Of a DNA stretch of 64,000 nucleotides, positions 12,656 to 24,083 are shown piece by piece; position 1 is the first letter of the stretch; each line of letters starts with the position of its first letter. A model generated the notes under the pieces. That model ran no database searches and was not told the origin of the DNA. It saw only the letters and a list, made by a program, of their open reading frames with translations. Source of the stretch: Bolinopsis microptera (Eukaryota; Ctenophora; Tentaculata; Lobata; Bolinopsidae); NCBI RefSeq assembly GCF_026151205.1, contig NC_087078.1:7332675-7396674 (forward strand). The letters are read 5' to 3'. A program made the position numbers and the translations under genes.

Positions 12656-13140
12656 CTCTACCTGATAATGAAGAACTTAATTTCAAATCCTAAAAGGTTC
12701 AGAATATATAAAATAGGGTTTCTTTAAGTATCAGTAAATAGTAATATTAATTTCAGTCAAGTCATACACAAAACTTTGTGTGTGGTTCCCTTCGATGACA
12801 GACGAACCGTCCTAAAGAGAAACATTCTTATCTTTGTTGTCAGATGTCTCATAACATCAGAATATTGTTCTTTACTCTTATCAGCAATTTTATAATCAGC
12901 GTGTTGGAGGGTCCTGTGACATGTAATATCTGAACTTAGTATACCCACCAGATTTACAGATTAAGGACTGATTAATATACTTTTCAAATCCACATGCTCA
13001 GTGTAAAAGCATGTTCTTTATCCTCCAACCTCCAACCATATCTAATATGTTCTACAGTGTTCGTTGTTCCCTGCATATACTATAGTATCGATAACTAAGG
13101 CCAGCAACGGTTAAGGTATTATATCACACATTCTTCGCCC
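12656..13140. other. intergenic region, nothing recognised
   Basis: No exon, repeat or RNA gene could be supported between the NOL7-like start and the SINE at 13,142. Confidence 0.4.
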
Positions 13141-13141
13141 A

Positions 13142-13384
13142 TGGCTCCGCTGTATTGATCATGTAGTACAGCTCCTCATTTAACCCTCACACACGATTTC
13201 TCGAGCATTCAGCTGAGTAGACCGGGGGGCTGCAATTGCATAGGTCCATCGGAACCCTTAGCAGAACGGCAACGCCGCTCACGCCATGGCTAGTGACACA
13301 GGCAAGGATCGAACCCGCAACCTCATGATTGAGCAGCATATCACGAGTAAGGCAGGTCGACTAACGAACTGCGCCACTAAGCCA
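13142..13384 (-). mobile_element. tRNA-derived SINE
   Basis: Read on the minus strand, the element begins near 13,384. An A-box-like TGGCGCAGTTCG is followed about 45 nt later by a perfect B-box core GGTTCGATCC (13,319-13,329 region), the internal RNA polymerase III promoter of a tRNA. A tRNA-unrelated body of about 165 bp follows. The tRNA-like part does not fold cleanly enough, and lacks the flanks, to be a working tRNA gene. Confidence 0.7.
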
Positions 13385-13480
13385 TAGTAGCAGACGTTTC
13401 AGATTTGTTAAAGTTTGCTAACTGTCATATCAGCCAAATCTTTTAAACTTTGTCTTGTTGTTATTGGGCTTTTAAAAAAG

Positions 13481-13606
13481 GGGGGGGGGGACCCCCAACC
13501 CATGTAGCTGAGACACCTCACAGCAAGTGGACCAAAGTGGCTCTTGCTTGTGAACAGTGCATCAACTACCCGCCGAAGCGGTGGGTTGGGAGTCCCCCCT
13601 GGGGTC
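13481..13606. mobile_element. short TIR element with G-rich ends
   Basis: GGGGGGACCCCCAACCCA at the left pairs with TGGGTTGGGAGTCCCCCC at the right (one mismatch) across about 90 bp. The inner part is shared by weak frames on both strands and shows no conserved domain. Confidence 0.5.
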
Positions 13607-13757
13607 ATTTCGTCCGTAAAATTGTATACAATATAAAATAGTACAGTAAAATATCTACAAAATTTAGATAAACAAATATAGGAGACCTCAAAGCTCGTTT
13701 TCTGGGGGATGAGGTTTGAAGGAAACGTCTTGCAGTTCAAGATGCTGAAATTTTTGT

Positions 13758-14175
13758 TTAACTGATATGATTTTTGACTTGGCTCTTGGCTTCTTTTTTG
13801 TGGTCAGCTATCATCTCAGAGACACGATCTACAAACAAAGTGCAGAGCGGTATTATACCTCCGAAGGTTGTGAAGACTAGAGGGACAAAGGATCCTTTCT
13901 CTGACTGAAGTACTCTCTCTTCATACAAATCTTTCTTTTCTTTCTCATGATCTCTATAGATCTTATCTAGTGACCTTGATGTCAAAGAATGTTCTTTCAA
14001 AGGGTTCATACAATCCGACAACTGCAACATCAAGACGGGCTTCATCCTGGGTGTTGGTCTTCCTTGAGAATGAGCTTGGTTGGACTGTCAGGAGTGCTGG
14101 TTCTATCCTTACGTCTTTACACTTTGCTTCTCGGAGGAAGAAAGCAGCAGTGTCTCTTATGACATTGTGGCGCAT
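13758..14175 (-). pseudogene. decayed transposon-associated nuclease-like domain
   Basis: Two overlapping minus-strand frames (14175-13963 and 14045-13758) together resemble the C-terminal domain of an abundant invertebrate transposon protein. Seen motifs are MRHNVIRD, DEARLDVAVVGL, FFDIKV, then HEKEKKDLYEERVL, and GSFVPLVFTTFGG. The EARLD...FFDIKV arrangement looks like the E/D...D-x-K core of PD-(D/E)XK nucleases; that reading is inference. A frameshift near 13,970 splits the domain just after FFDIKV, so the copy is broken. No neighbouring polymerase or transposase remains. Confidence 0.55.
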
Positions 14176-14614
14176 GAAAACGTGTTATTGGGCTAATCAC
14201 TCAATATTAAAGAATAAACCCTATATAAAACCAACCCATTTAAAAACTCAATATATTCTCTCAAATATTGGGAGAAACAAAATCACCCTTAACCTTGTGG
14301 CTCCAAGTTCAAATCTAGACTATCTATATTATCACTATCACTCAATATTCATTTTTGTTTCAATGAGTTTGAGTCTTGAGGTCAACAGAGAAAAATCTAT
14401 GTTGGGTCACTGCTTTTGTAAAATATTGAAAAATGAACTGTTGTATGTACAAGTTCTGGAATTTGAAATCAACAACCATTCGTATTTATATGCTCAGGCA
14501 GACGACGTTCTATAAGTCAATTTGGACAACAACGCGACATAGCATAATTTTACAATATAGACAAAGGATCTTAGATTTTAAAACTCGTTAAAGACGCTCA
14601 ATTTTTTAAGTAAA
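14176..14614. other. spacer, nothing recognised
   Basis: The long plus-strand frame through 13,970-14,515 is the antisense of the nuclease-like fragment, extended by chance into AT-rich sequence. Confidence 0.4.
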
Positions 14615-14882
14615 TAACAACAACAACAACAACATGGCGAACCTAGCAAGCTAGAAACGAGGGGCCGATCTCCTTTTCGTGTAGCGCTCGGCCACGGTCC
14701 TTTCGGTACAGATTTCCCTGCAGCATAGTCGGGACGCTGGCCAAGGCATATGCACTCGTGTTATTTTCGCAGCTCTAATGAAAGCCACTACCATTCACAC
14801 CATGGTTTGGTGAGCTGCCCTTCAGTTTTTGAGATTTTGGCCCAACTGGGTTTCGAACTCGCAACCTCCAGGCCAGTAGACA
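14615..14882 (-). mobile_element. SINE with (TTG)n tail
   Basis: On the minus strand a B-box-like sequence GCGAGTTCGAAACCC lies near 14,850. A body of about 200 bp follows with GGCCGAGCGCTACACG and GGAGATCGGCCCC, then five GTT units at about 14,615-14,632 as the 3' tail. The short-repeat tail and internal promoter are typical of SINEs mobilised by CR1/L2-type LINEs. The conserved-looking core could be one of the widespread metazoan SINE core domains, but I cannot assign it. Confidence 0.6.
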
Positions 14883-15626
14883 AGTAAATAACAAATAAGT
14901 AAAAATATGCGCGGCGCAGGAAAATTAAAATCTGTATAACTTTACTTTTTTCAGTTTCAGTTGCAAAAACTATTTTATTTTCGAATACGATGATTTCAAT
15001 ACATTGTAAATGATCTAAAACCACAAAATTATTGAGGTTTCCAATCAATGATAAAGTTTGTAGCGCGATGCACTACTTACTACTACTAACTGGGCCGCGC
15101 CGCGCATCAAATAATGTTTCTTGCAACATATCGGTAGTTAGGCAAAATCTGCAAAACCAGTAGATTGGCAAAATGCACTATTGGGCCTCGCCAAAGGTTT
15201 GAAATCGTGAATTAACAGTAGACCATTTTCAAATATTAATTTTTATCGCCCATAATTTAACTATTTTGACTCAAAAGTGCAAATGATCTCATTGTGAATG
15301 GCGCAAAACACAATTGAGGTATTCAACGTTGTATTCCCAAAGAGAGCTTTGATTAACGGAAAATCATTCAAGTAAAAAAGAGATTTTTGAAGATTTTTGA
15401 AAAAAGCTTTTCTGCTGTCCCTTTGAACAAAATTTTTGGGGTTTTGACTTGTAGGTTTATAACTTACCAGGACGTGCGCCGAGTTCAGAGTTGGACTCGT
15501 GATCGTCGACGGTCCTATTTGGTAATATTTGGAACAAATATTTACGAGTATCAACCGTTAAGTTTTGACTAAAATTTTGACCGCATGAGTGATGACAGAT
15601 GAGTGACCAATCAGTGAGGTCGATGT

Positions 15627-16490
15627 AGTAGAGGCTCTTACGGGCATTGTCTGCTCGATACGCTAGGGACCCCAGATACACCTTACTAGACGTATTTTTG
15701 ACCGTAGAATCGATTAAAAGTAGTTTTAAGATGATTGGACTGACTTTTTGGGGGTAAAATCGCAAAAAACCGATTTTTGGGCAAAAAATAGGCCAAAAAA
15801 CCATGTTTTTTGATATTTTGAACAAGTTAATTTTGTTGGCATGTCGGCAAAACTTGCATGGAGATAGCTAAAACACAGCCGCACAAGATGGTTTAAAATT
15901 TGAAAAATCCCTCTATTTTTTTGGGGGTAAAAATCCAAAAAAGTGGTAAAAATTTTGACTTTTTTGCTTGAAGTTTGAATAATTTTTTGCAGTTGTATTA
16001 AATCAACCCAAAAATAGTCACATCGTGTTTGCCTAAATTTTTCCTTTCCGAGAAGTACCCACTTCATATACTTTATCGAAGTTTGAATATTGTCACTCCG
16101 CAAGCGTTTTTGCCAAATTTTCGACGCGCACTACGCGCAAAAGCATTTAGTTGTTATCAATTGGCATCCGCGCGTTCATCATAAATTTCAAACAGCTATA
16201 ACTCAGCGAGATTATGTCCGTTCTAGCTCATATTTTCACACCAAATAGAAAACAATGTAATCTTATTGCTGACAAAATATGAATATAATTACTTTATTTG
16301 CCTTAGAGTAATAGACTGTCAAAGTTTAAAACGTGCATTGGTATAGCACGTGACTAATAAAGCCAAATTTATACTTCTTAACATATTATCGATTCTTAGA
16401 CATCATACTATTGTGTCCAATTAGCGGTAAAGTCTTTAAACTCGTAGCAGAAAACACGTCTTTTTGCCCGTAAGAGCCTCTACTAATGAG
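15627..16490. mobile_element. TIR DNA element (AGTAGAGGCTCTTACGGGCA ends)
   Basis: TAGTAGAGGCTCTTACGGGC at 15,628 and its reverse complement GCCCGTAAGAGCCTCTACTA ending near 16,490 bound an element of about 860 bp. Inside are only broken AT-rich frames, so it is non-autonomous. The first 260 bp recur in reverse orientation at about 53,880-54,131. Flanks are consistent with a short (3 bp, ATG) target duplication, which is too short to be diagnostic. Confidence 0.6.
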
Positions 16491-16609
16491 AGTGACACAA
16501 GTCGCCATGCACCATTAAGGACTGAAAGCAGTATATATCCAGAAAAAACTTTGATGCAATGAAAATTTTGAATGTGTCCTACTGGTACTAGTAGGACATG
16601 TTCAAATTT

Positions 16610-16770
16610 TACCTGGGGACCTCAGGCTATCATGTTCATAAATAGTGAAACAAATTTAGTGAAACAAATTTAAAATTTTCTCCTTTATTTTACAATCATA
16701 ATATAATAATATTTATAAGTCTCCGTTTTGAAAGTTTTAAATTTTAATATATTCACATTTCTATTTGTAT
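16610..16770. repeat. dispersed repeat shared with 24,362-24,465 and 24,718-24,748
   Basis: The segment 16,640-16,745 is the reverse complement of 24,362-24,465. The preceding ACCTGGGGACCTCAGGCT recurs directly at 24,720. It directly precedes the 5' end of the truncated reverse transcriptase. Confidence 0.6.
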
Positions 16771-17870
16771 TTAAAAGTAAGTATGTCTCGGTATTAGGTG
16801 AAGAATCCGAGAAACTTCCAGTAGTCTATGGAGTGCCGCAGGGGAGCTGTCTTGGTCCCTTACTTTTTATTATTTATATTAATGACATCCGTAACTCATC
16901 AATTATAGGAAAGTTTATACTATTTGCCGACGACACTAACATATTTATAGAAGACACATGTGTCAAAAGACTATACGAAAAAGGAAATGAAGTTCTATCA
17001 TTTGTGTACAAGTATATGAAACTAAACTTATTACATATTAACATTAAGAAATGTTGTTTTATTCATTTTAAACCCTCACGGGCCAAAGAGGAAGTAGAAA
17101 ATGACGAGAACATACTAACTTTAAATAATGTAGTTATTAAAAGAGTTCAAGAAGCTAAATTTCTAGGCGTTATTATTGACGACCAACTTAACTGGAAATC
17201 ACATACGCAGTCACTTAACTCAAAACTTAAATGCGAAGTAGGAAAGCTGTGCAGAATACGACACATTGTCCCAAAGCAGTATTATAAGGATTTATATCAT
17301 ACTCTATTTGAATCACATTTAGGATTTGGAATATCTGTGTGGGGTGGTATTAGCAATAACCGACTTGAACCTATCTTTAAAACACAGAAAAAGTGTATAA
17401 GAATTCTGTTTGGGGATAGAGAAGCTTACCTAGAGAAGTTTAAAACGTGTGCCCGAACACGACCTGTTGATAAGCAAAGACTGGGGTTGGACTTTTACCA
17501 AAAAGAACACTCCAAGCCCTTGTTTAAAACCCACAGGTTGTTGACGGTCCACAATCTGTACAAGTACACTTGTCTCTTAGAACTATTCAAAATTAATAAG
17601 TTAGAGGAACCATTATCACTGTACTCATCATTTAACAGGTCACCACGACGAGAGGATTATTTCATTACATCACAACCATCCTCACAATTCATCTACCAAT
17701 CATCCTACATGTGGAACAGCTGTCGACAAACATCAAGTAAGATAAGTTTTAATACTCCATCAAACGGGTTTAAGAATATATTGAAAATTGCCTTACGAGA
17801 ATTGCAATTCAAGCATGATACACTTGATTGGTGTGAGCTTAATTTTGCCACAAATGAGCTCAAGTTCTGA
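16771..17870 (+). pseudogene. 5'-truncated reverse transcriptase, CR1/L2-like LINE (family A)
   Basis: The frame runs from fingers/palm to the C-terminus. It has GVPQGSCLGPLLFIIYIND (RT block 4), FADDTNIF (catalytic Asp pair, near 16,921), a FLGVIID block, and the long C-terminal region with HSKPLF and WCELNF. The retroelement sequence starts at about SKYVSVLGEE; residues before it come from flanking repeat. It lacks the endonuclease and everything upstream, as expected of a 5'-truncated LINE insertion. It is about 90% identical by eye to the minus-strand copy at 28,975-30,003 and serves as the empty-site reference for three insertions there. Confidence 0.9.
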
Positions 17871-19050
17871 TTTATGTGAGTTACTAAAATGACCATATAT
17901 CTTTTCTCATACATATAACCACTGCACTCCAACCAAAAACATTACTTACACCATACTCCACAAATGATATATATATATACACAAACACACTAGTACCGAG
18001 CAATCGCACTGTAAAACATGCTCACGATACACTCAAAATTGGAAATATTCAACGGCTTGTATATGAAACTTACACTTACACTCAGTGTACACCCAGTGTT
18101 AACTAGTATTACACACTGGTAAACTCTACGTAACGCGCGAAAATAATAATTCTATGGCGTTTTCATTGTCACATTTCACGTCGACGGGATTAAACGCGCG
18201 CGCGCGCGCGTAACATCTTATCTTACTGCTATCTCAACGAATAAACACACAACGACTTTGACAATTGACCGACGACTTAACGATTGTGAGTTATGACGGA
18301 CTTAACTGTATGGGTCAACTACTAAAACTGCATTGTATACTATCTTAATCATTATACTGGACATGAGATGACGAAGTATCTTGAGCAGCACTTTATACCT
18401 CCACTTAGAACTTGATTAGTCACGAACAATAGAATCATTATAAATCAATACAATAAAACATCTTGATCAATAAATGCCTAGCAGCACCAGACAGCAGCCG
18501 TGTACCTTTTTCGACTCCACGGAGTCCCTGATGGACTTTTGTTTACTTTTGTTAATAATTTGACCGCAACCTTTCTTTCTCGAAACACAAATCCTACTGT
18601 ACTTCATTACAGTATTAAGATAATATAATATAAAGCAAATCATGTGAATATATGACTACGAAATAGATCTATAGACTTGTCCATAATATTTAATACCGTA
18701 TTGATGGTTTTGAATTTTGTATATTGAATTTTAATGTGAAGCGTTTACTCTTCCCCCTCGGCAATTAATTAGAAAGTTAGATTAATGACAATAATTGCCA
18801 AATGACGTAGTAGATATAGATGTTCAATGTTGTAGAGTGATTTCAAGAGTAGTGGTCCACAGGGGCCCGAAAAAGCCGTACAGGCACTTGGGTCCTTATC
18901 CTTGTCACTAGTCCCAATTGGATTCACTTTACACAAAACATGAACGTTTACAATTTAGACGTACACATTGGCACGATATTTATTAGAAAGCAAACAGTAT
19001 AAAATAATACGTGCGTGCGCGGCTTGAGCCGCGCCGCATAACAATTTTAT
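17871..19050 (+). repeat. left arm of a large inverted repeat (LINE 3' flank)
   Basis: The whole interval matches, in reverse complement, pieces between 28,200 and 24,833. Landmarks are the TATATATATACACAAACACAC stretch near 17,970, the (CG)n tract near 18,195, and the sequence GTACACATTGGCACGATATT near 18,961. It may be an unusually long 3' UTR of family A or a segmental inverted duplication. No coding sequence is present. Confidence 0.8.
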
Positions 19051-19054
19051 TTAT

Positions 19055-20005
19055 TATAACTCCATCCTAATAAACTACTACCCTCCCTCAGTTGATACCA
19101 CCACTAGTAGCAAGCTCCCTTTTCACTCTGACGATGAGTCTGAGATTATTGCTAACTCAGAAATTGCTACTATCAGCATAGGCGACGTCAGGAAGGTGTG
19201 CTTTAAGTGCATCTATGAGACCGGAAACGAAGCCTCAACTGAGTATGTTCATAGTGTAAGTCCAGAATCTAACTCAGTGTATGTGATGACACGATCGTCA
19301 CAAGCCTGGTATCGTCACGGTATTGATGAAACAGGTCCTGCTGAAACTCAGTCTTCTGTGCAGACAGGAAGGTTCTCCATCACACTGAGAACTGTGAGCA
19401 AACAGTTTAGCCGGAGCTGCATCATCATGGGCGACTCTAACACCAAGCCCATCAAGTTCGGTGTCGGTACTGGAACCCTTGGACAGTCCTTCCCAGGTGA
19501 ACGTGTTAAAGCCAACAAGGTCAGTGCAATAGACCCTAAGCTCTGCATTGGTTATAGCAACGTCATCTTAGTTTGTGGGACCAACGATCTACGAGTTGAA
19601 AATGTGCAGTCACCTGGTGATATACACCAGCTGGTAGACATTCTCCACCTGAAAATCCAGCAGATCCAGAAACTGTGCCCTAAGGCGAAGTTGTTTGTCA
19701 CAGCAGTTTTACCGTCTAGACTCCCTAAGATGAATAAAAACATTATGGCATTCAACAGCTTGGTTGATGAAATGTTGTACTCTAGCTTTAACCAGACTGT
19801 ATGGCACCTTGGTGTTGGCCACTTTTTAGACGGTAAAGGGTTGCTTGCTATGAAACTCACGAGAAATGGTGATGAAATCCATCTCGGAGAGCTTGGTATT
19901 GCTAAATTTGTGAGATGTCTGAAACAGTGGGTGTATGTGAGGGAGAGACAGGAGAGAGTAAGACAAAGGAAGGCCACCCGACCAGTGGGAGTTTATCCCA
20001 CTTAG
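19055..20005 (+). CDS. LINE ORF1, 5'-truncated: AlkB-type dioxygenase + SGNH hydrolase (family B)
   Basis: Homology to the full ORF1 at 33,982-32,780 starts near 19,058, upstream of the first GTG start at 19,196, and ends at TAG 20003-20005. The AlkB part keeps N-x-Y (INYYPP), KLPFHSDDE (iron ligands His and Asp, codons 19,124 and 19,130), VYVMTRSSQAWYRHGID (distal His ligand) and RFSITLR (2-oxoglutarate-binding RxSxTxR). The SGNH part has IIMGDSN (nucleophile Ser block), a Gly-containing block, VCGTNDL (Asn block) and DEIHLGELGIAKF (C-terminal Asp-x-x-His block). SGNH esterases are known in CR1/L2 ORF1; the AlkB fusion is the unusual part. The frame is the same as that of the PHD-endonuclease ORF beginning 7 bp after the stop. 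Confidence 0.85.
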   Translation, partial: YNSILINYYPPSVDTTTSSKLPFHSDDESEIIANSEIATISIGDVRKVCFKCIYETGNEASTEYVHSVSPESNSVYVMTRSSQAWYRHGIDETGPAETQSSVQTGRFSITLRTVSKQFSRSCIIMGDSNTKPIKFGVGTGTLGQSFPGERVKANKVSAIDPKLCIGYSNVILVCGTNDLRVENVQSPGDIHQLVDILHLKIQQIQKLCPKAKLFVTAVLPSRLPKMNKNIMAFNSLVDEMLYSSFNQTVWHLGVGHFLDGKGLLAMKLTRNGDEIHLGELGIAKFVRCLKQWVYVRERQERVRQRKATRPVGVYPT

Positions 20006-20011
20006 TTTATC

Positions 20012-23000
20012 ATGATTATGAAACTTATTAAAGATGTGTGCGACCCCTGTAGTAAATACATTAATATTGGCCAGCCACTCTTAGAATGTGAAAATTGCAG
20101 CAAAGTTGTTCATACTAAGTGCTTCAGATCCGCGAAATTTACAAGCAAAAACGGTCTATGGATGTGCAGTGATTGCTGTAGTACAATAGAAGATAGGTAT
20201 TGCCCATTTCCAAGCAGCCAAAGATATGATGATTCAGATAAATTCTATGATACAAACAACCAGGAAGATGTCACCATAGCTAAATTCTCTTCAATACTTG
20301 AAGACTGTAAGCGTTACACAAAACAAGAACTAGCAAACTCAATCAGCAAACTTTTTCCTGAGAAAAATAAAAATTCTGCTTATCTGCCCGCTCTGTTTTG
20401 CAATATAGATGGGTTTGCTAGTAATTTTGACAGCTTTTTAATAGAACATAAGACCCTCCCGTGTAATTTTGATGTCATTGGATTGGCTGAGACCAACATC
20501 GATCCAAGCCAACAAGGCTTATACCAAATCCCCTCCTATACAACATTTTGTCAAGTACCATTCCCTGATAAGAAAAAAGGAACAGGAGTATCCTTATATG
20601 TCTCTGATCGCCTGAATGCTGTAGTAATCGAAAATCTATCTCACTGTACAAAAGATATTGAGTGCTTATTTGTTGAAATTACTCTTAGCTCGGGTGATAA
20701 ACTGACATATGGGGTTGCTTATCGTCCTCCAAATGGCTGTAGTGAGACCTTTTGTCAAACTCTTGAGGATATATCTAAGCAGTTGGCTGGTAAAAAGTTC
20801 CATATTCTTGGCGATTTTAACTCTAACCTCCTCAATGTACAAACCTCCAGCCAGCTATTTGAGGACACGTTACTTCGTAACAATATGTATCCTACTATAT
20901 CACTTGCTACCCACTTCCGTCCTAACTGTAAAAACTCATGTATTGACAATATCCTCACATCAGAGATAGATCATGTACTTCTCTCCGGTGTATTGAATGA
21001 TAGGATTGGTGACCATGCCTTTATATTCACCTTCACGTCAATTCCTACCGAAAACAGTACTGAAAAACTTAAACATGTTCGCTACTATGATTATTCAAGT
21101 TCCAAACTCACTAATTTTGTTAATGAACTCGAGGTGAAGGTGAATGACTTGACTCCCTCGGTAAACTTCAATGAGTTCTTGGACTGCTTCAATGAAACAC
21201 TTGATAAACACTGTAAGCTTGATGTACCAAAAGTTACCAAAAGGACTCCCAAACTCAACCCGTGGATTACCGATGGAATCATTGTCTCAGTTGAAAGAAA
21301 ACATGAACTCTGTAGAGACTGGTCAAGCACTGTAACAAATAGAAACCCTGAGGGTAATGTACTGCTCTATAAAGTCTTCAGTGACTACCGAAGAATGCTT
21401 AAAAGTATTATCAAGGTCGCCAAACGATCGTACTACTGCAATGAAATCCATAAAAATATAGAAAACAGCAAAAAAAACGTGGCAGATAATCAATGAGCTC
21501 AGGGGCAAGAAAAAGAAGCAAACTAAGCCTCCCTTTATCATAAACAACGAACGAATCATGAATCGTAGAGTCATAGCCAATGGATTCAACTCTTACTTTG
21601 TTTCTATTGCCCCTAAGCTCAATGAAACACTTAGTAGCAGTGAGGCCTCTGGTTTACCAATTCTCCCTATAAAAACATTCTATGATTTCCTTGGAAAGAC
21701 TAATGAAAAATCGATTATGTTAGAAGACTGTACACCTTATGAGATAACGGAAATAATAAAAGGATTTGAAAATGGAAAAGCAAGTGATATTCCTGTTAGT
21801 GTAATCAAAAGATCATCTCACGTAATTACACCGATCCTTAGTCGATACATCAACATCTTAATGTCTAATGGCACGTTCCCCGACGTTCTAAAGACTGGTA
21901 GAATAACTCCTGTATTTAAGAAGGGAAACCCTGAAGAGATAGAAAACTACCGCCCAATCTCTACTCTCTCTATATTTGGTAAAATCTTTGAAAAGATCAT
22001 TTACTCAAGAATATATTCGTTTGCTAGCTCACAGGGTATAATATCTAAAACACAATTTGGCTTCAGGCAGTCACACTCTACTTCACATGCAGTTAATCAC
22101 TCAGTAAACCTTATAACTGAATCTCTAAAACTTAAGCATCATGTCTTAGGCATATTCATAGACCTAAGCAAAGCTTTTGATACAATAGATCATGGTACAT
22201 TACTTGTCAAATTACAGGGCTATGGGATACGTGGGGTGGCAAATGATCTTATAAAAAGTTACTTAACAAATAGATCACAATATACTGAAGTTGTTGGTGA
22301 GAAATCTGACGCCTTGAAAATACAGTTTGGAGTCCCTCAGGGTTCGATTCTTGGACCTCTCTTATTTCTCCTATATATTAATGATATCGCCAACAGCTCC
22401 AATTTGGGATCATTTGTCACCTTCGCTGATGACACCAATATATTTGTGACTGGGAAATCTAAAAAGGAGGCATATATGCGTGGTAATTCTCTTTTAGCTA
22501 GTTTATATTCCTACATGCGAGCAAACAAACTCCATGTCAACTTGTCTAAATGCTGTTTCATTCACTTTAAACCAGCATCGTCCTCCCAGACTGACAATAA
22601 TTCTGAATATACTCTAACCATTGATAACTTTCCAATAAAACAAGTTGCATCTGCTAAGTTTCTGGGAGTCGTCATCGATGAAAAGCTAACCTGGGAAGAA
22701 CATATAAAATCACTTAGGCGTTCTCTCAGCCATGCAACATCAACTCTCTGCCGCCTACGCTGCTCCCTCCCAGATTTCTTACACCGCCAGTTGTATTACA
22801 CTCTATTTGAATCACACCTCTCCTATTGTATCACGGTTTGGGGTGGGGCAGCCAAAACTCGTATAAGTTCTGTATTCAAAGCACAAAAATATTGTCTCAG
22901 GGTACTGTTTGGCGACAGGGAGGCATACCTAGATAAATTTAAGACCTGTGCTCGTGCTCGACCGTTTGGCAACCAAAATCTGAACAAAAAATTTTTCTTG

Positions 23001-23408
23001 AAAGAGCACACGAAACCTTTGTTCAAGGAACACGGAATACTTGCCGTCCAAAACCTGTACACTTACCATTGTTTCCTTGAGCTCTATAAAATCATGAAAT
23101 TCCGTGCTCCGATTTCCCTCCATGAAAATTTCACCTGCTCAAGTAGGAAACCCACCCTTATACTAAGCCAAGCAGACCCCCCTGACAACTTCAATAGCAG
23201 AACGACTCGTATTTGGAACGTAATTGTGCCTAAGCTTGGTATACGTGACTACTGTCTAAGTGTGGCCTGCCTGAAGTCTAGGATGAAGCAATCACTGCTC
23301 GTCAACCAGCATAACCATGCTGATCTTGATTGGACAAACAAAGATTTCGAATGCTCTAATCTAAATTTTGACATTAAGTCTACCCTAGGGTCCACACATC
23401 CAAAATGA
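20012..23408 (+). pseudogene. LINE ORF2: PHD finger, APE endonuclease, reverse transcriptase (family B), one frameshift
   Basis: The first part, 20012-21496, has a PHD-like zinc finger. Its pairs are CDPC, CENC, HTKC and CSDC. An APE-type endonuclease follows (LAETNI, GTGVSLYV, YRPPNG, GDFNSNLL, SCIDNIL, GDHAFI). The second part, 21558-23408, carries the RT: FIDLSKAFDTIDH, GVPQGSILGPLLFLLYIND, FADDTNIF, KFLGVVIDE, and the same C-terminal domain as family A. The two frames meet in a run of eight A at 21,470-21,477. Removing one A would bring SKK directly to TWQIINELRGK, the sequence found in family A. So this is an almost intact element of the CR1/L2/Rex1 group with one homopolymer frameshift. 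The PHD finger at the start of ORF2 rather than in ORF1 is unusual. Confidence 0.9.
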
Positions 23409-24083
23409 TTATCTTGAAATTGAAAATTAGCTGGGTGTGCATTTTCCTTCCTGTCTTACTAACGTGTGTGAGCGCAGTGTAGTGAGAAAGTGTTTTTAAC
23501 AGATTTATTATTAGACTTAGGATTATGATTTTTAATATATTACATTGATAAAAGATTTATTTTTGATAGGTACTTAATAAAGTTGATGAATTTCCCTCCC
23601 TATTAAAATTTTAAACCCATTTAGTGAAAATTGATAAACGAAGATCTAGATATTGATACATATTATAACCAACATTGCTTATATTCTGCCTTGTAAACAA
23701 AGAGCAAATCTTCTTAATGCCTTCTTCCTGTCCTAAAACTAAAACTTCATCCTATTAAAGTAAAGGCCAGTTGTTACCACAAGCTATTATACCGTCCCTC
23801 TCAAAAACATACCTCAGCCTCCATCAAAAACAATTTTAGTTTTCAGTCCTTCTAGTTTCCAAAAATCTACCGAGCTAGTGTTCTGGTGTGCACAAAAGCC
23901 CCTAAGCCCGTGCATTCCTTGCCCCGCTAGCTGCCAGTCCTTGACAAACTTCCAATAGCAAAGATCAACTAGTCATTTACAAATTGAGCACTATACAATT
24001 TTAATTGTTTTAAATATTTGACTTTGTAAAATGAGCTAAAACATTGATTTATTAGTTTCATTGATTTATTAGTTTCATTGTTT
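23409..24083 (+). other. presumed 3' flank / UTR of the family B LINE
   Basis: The sequence is non-coding and AT-rich after the ORF2 stop. A clear 3' tail or target duplication was not found, so the end of the element is not set. Confidence 0.4.

Noticed and set aside
13311..13384. tRNA gene on the minus strand
   Set aside because: A- and B-boxes are present but a clean cloverleaf is not. A longer tRNA-unrelated body follows, so it is a SINE.
13970..14515. Plus-strand 181-codon frame
   Set aside because: It is antisense to the nuclease-like fragment, and its remainder is AT-rich with no domain.
16528..16620. Palindrome TGTCCTACTGGTACTAGTAGGACA as an operator
   Set aside because: It is a short isolated inverted repeat next to repeat debris, with no gene it could serve.
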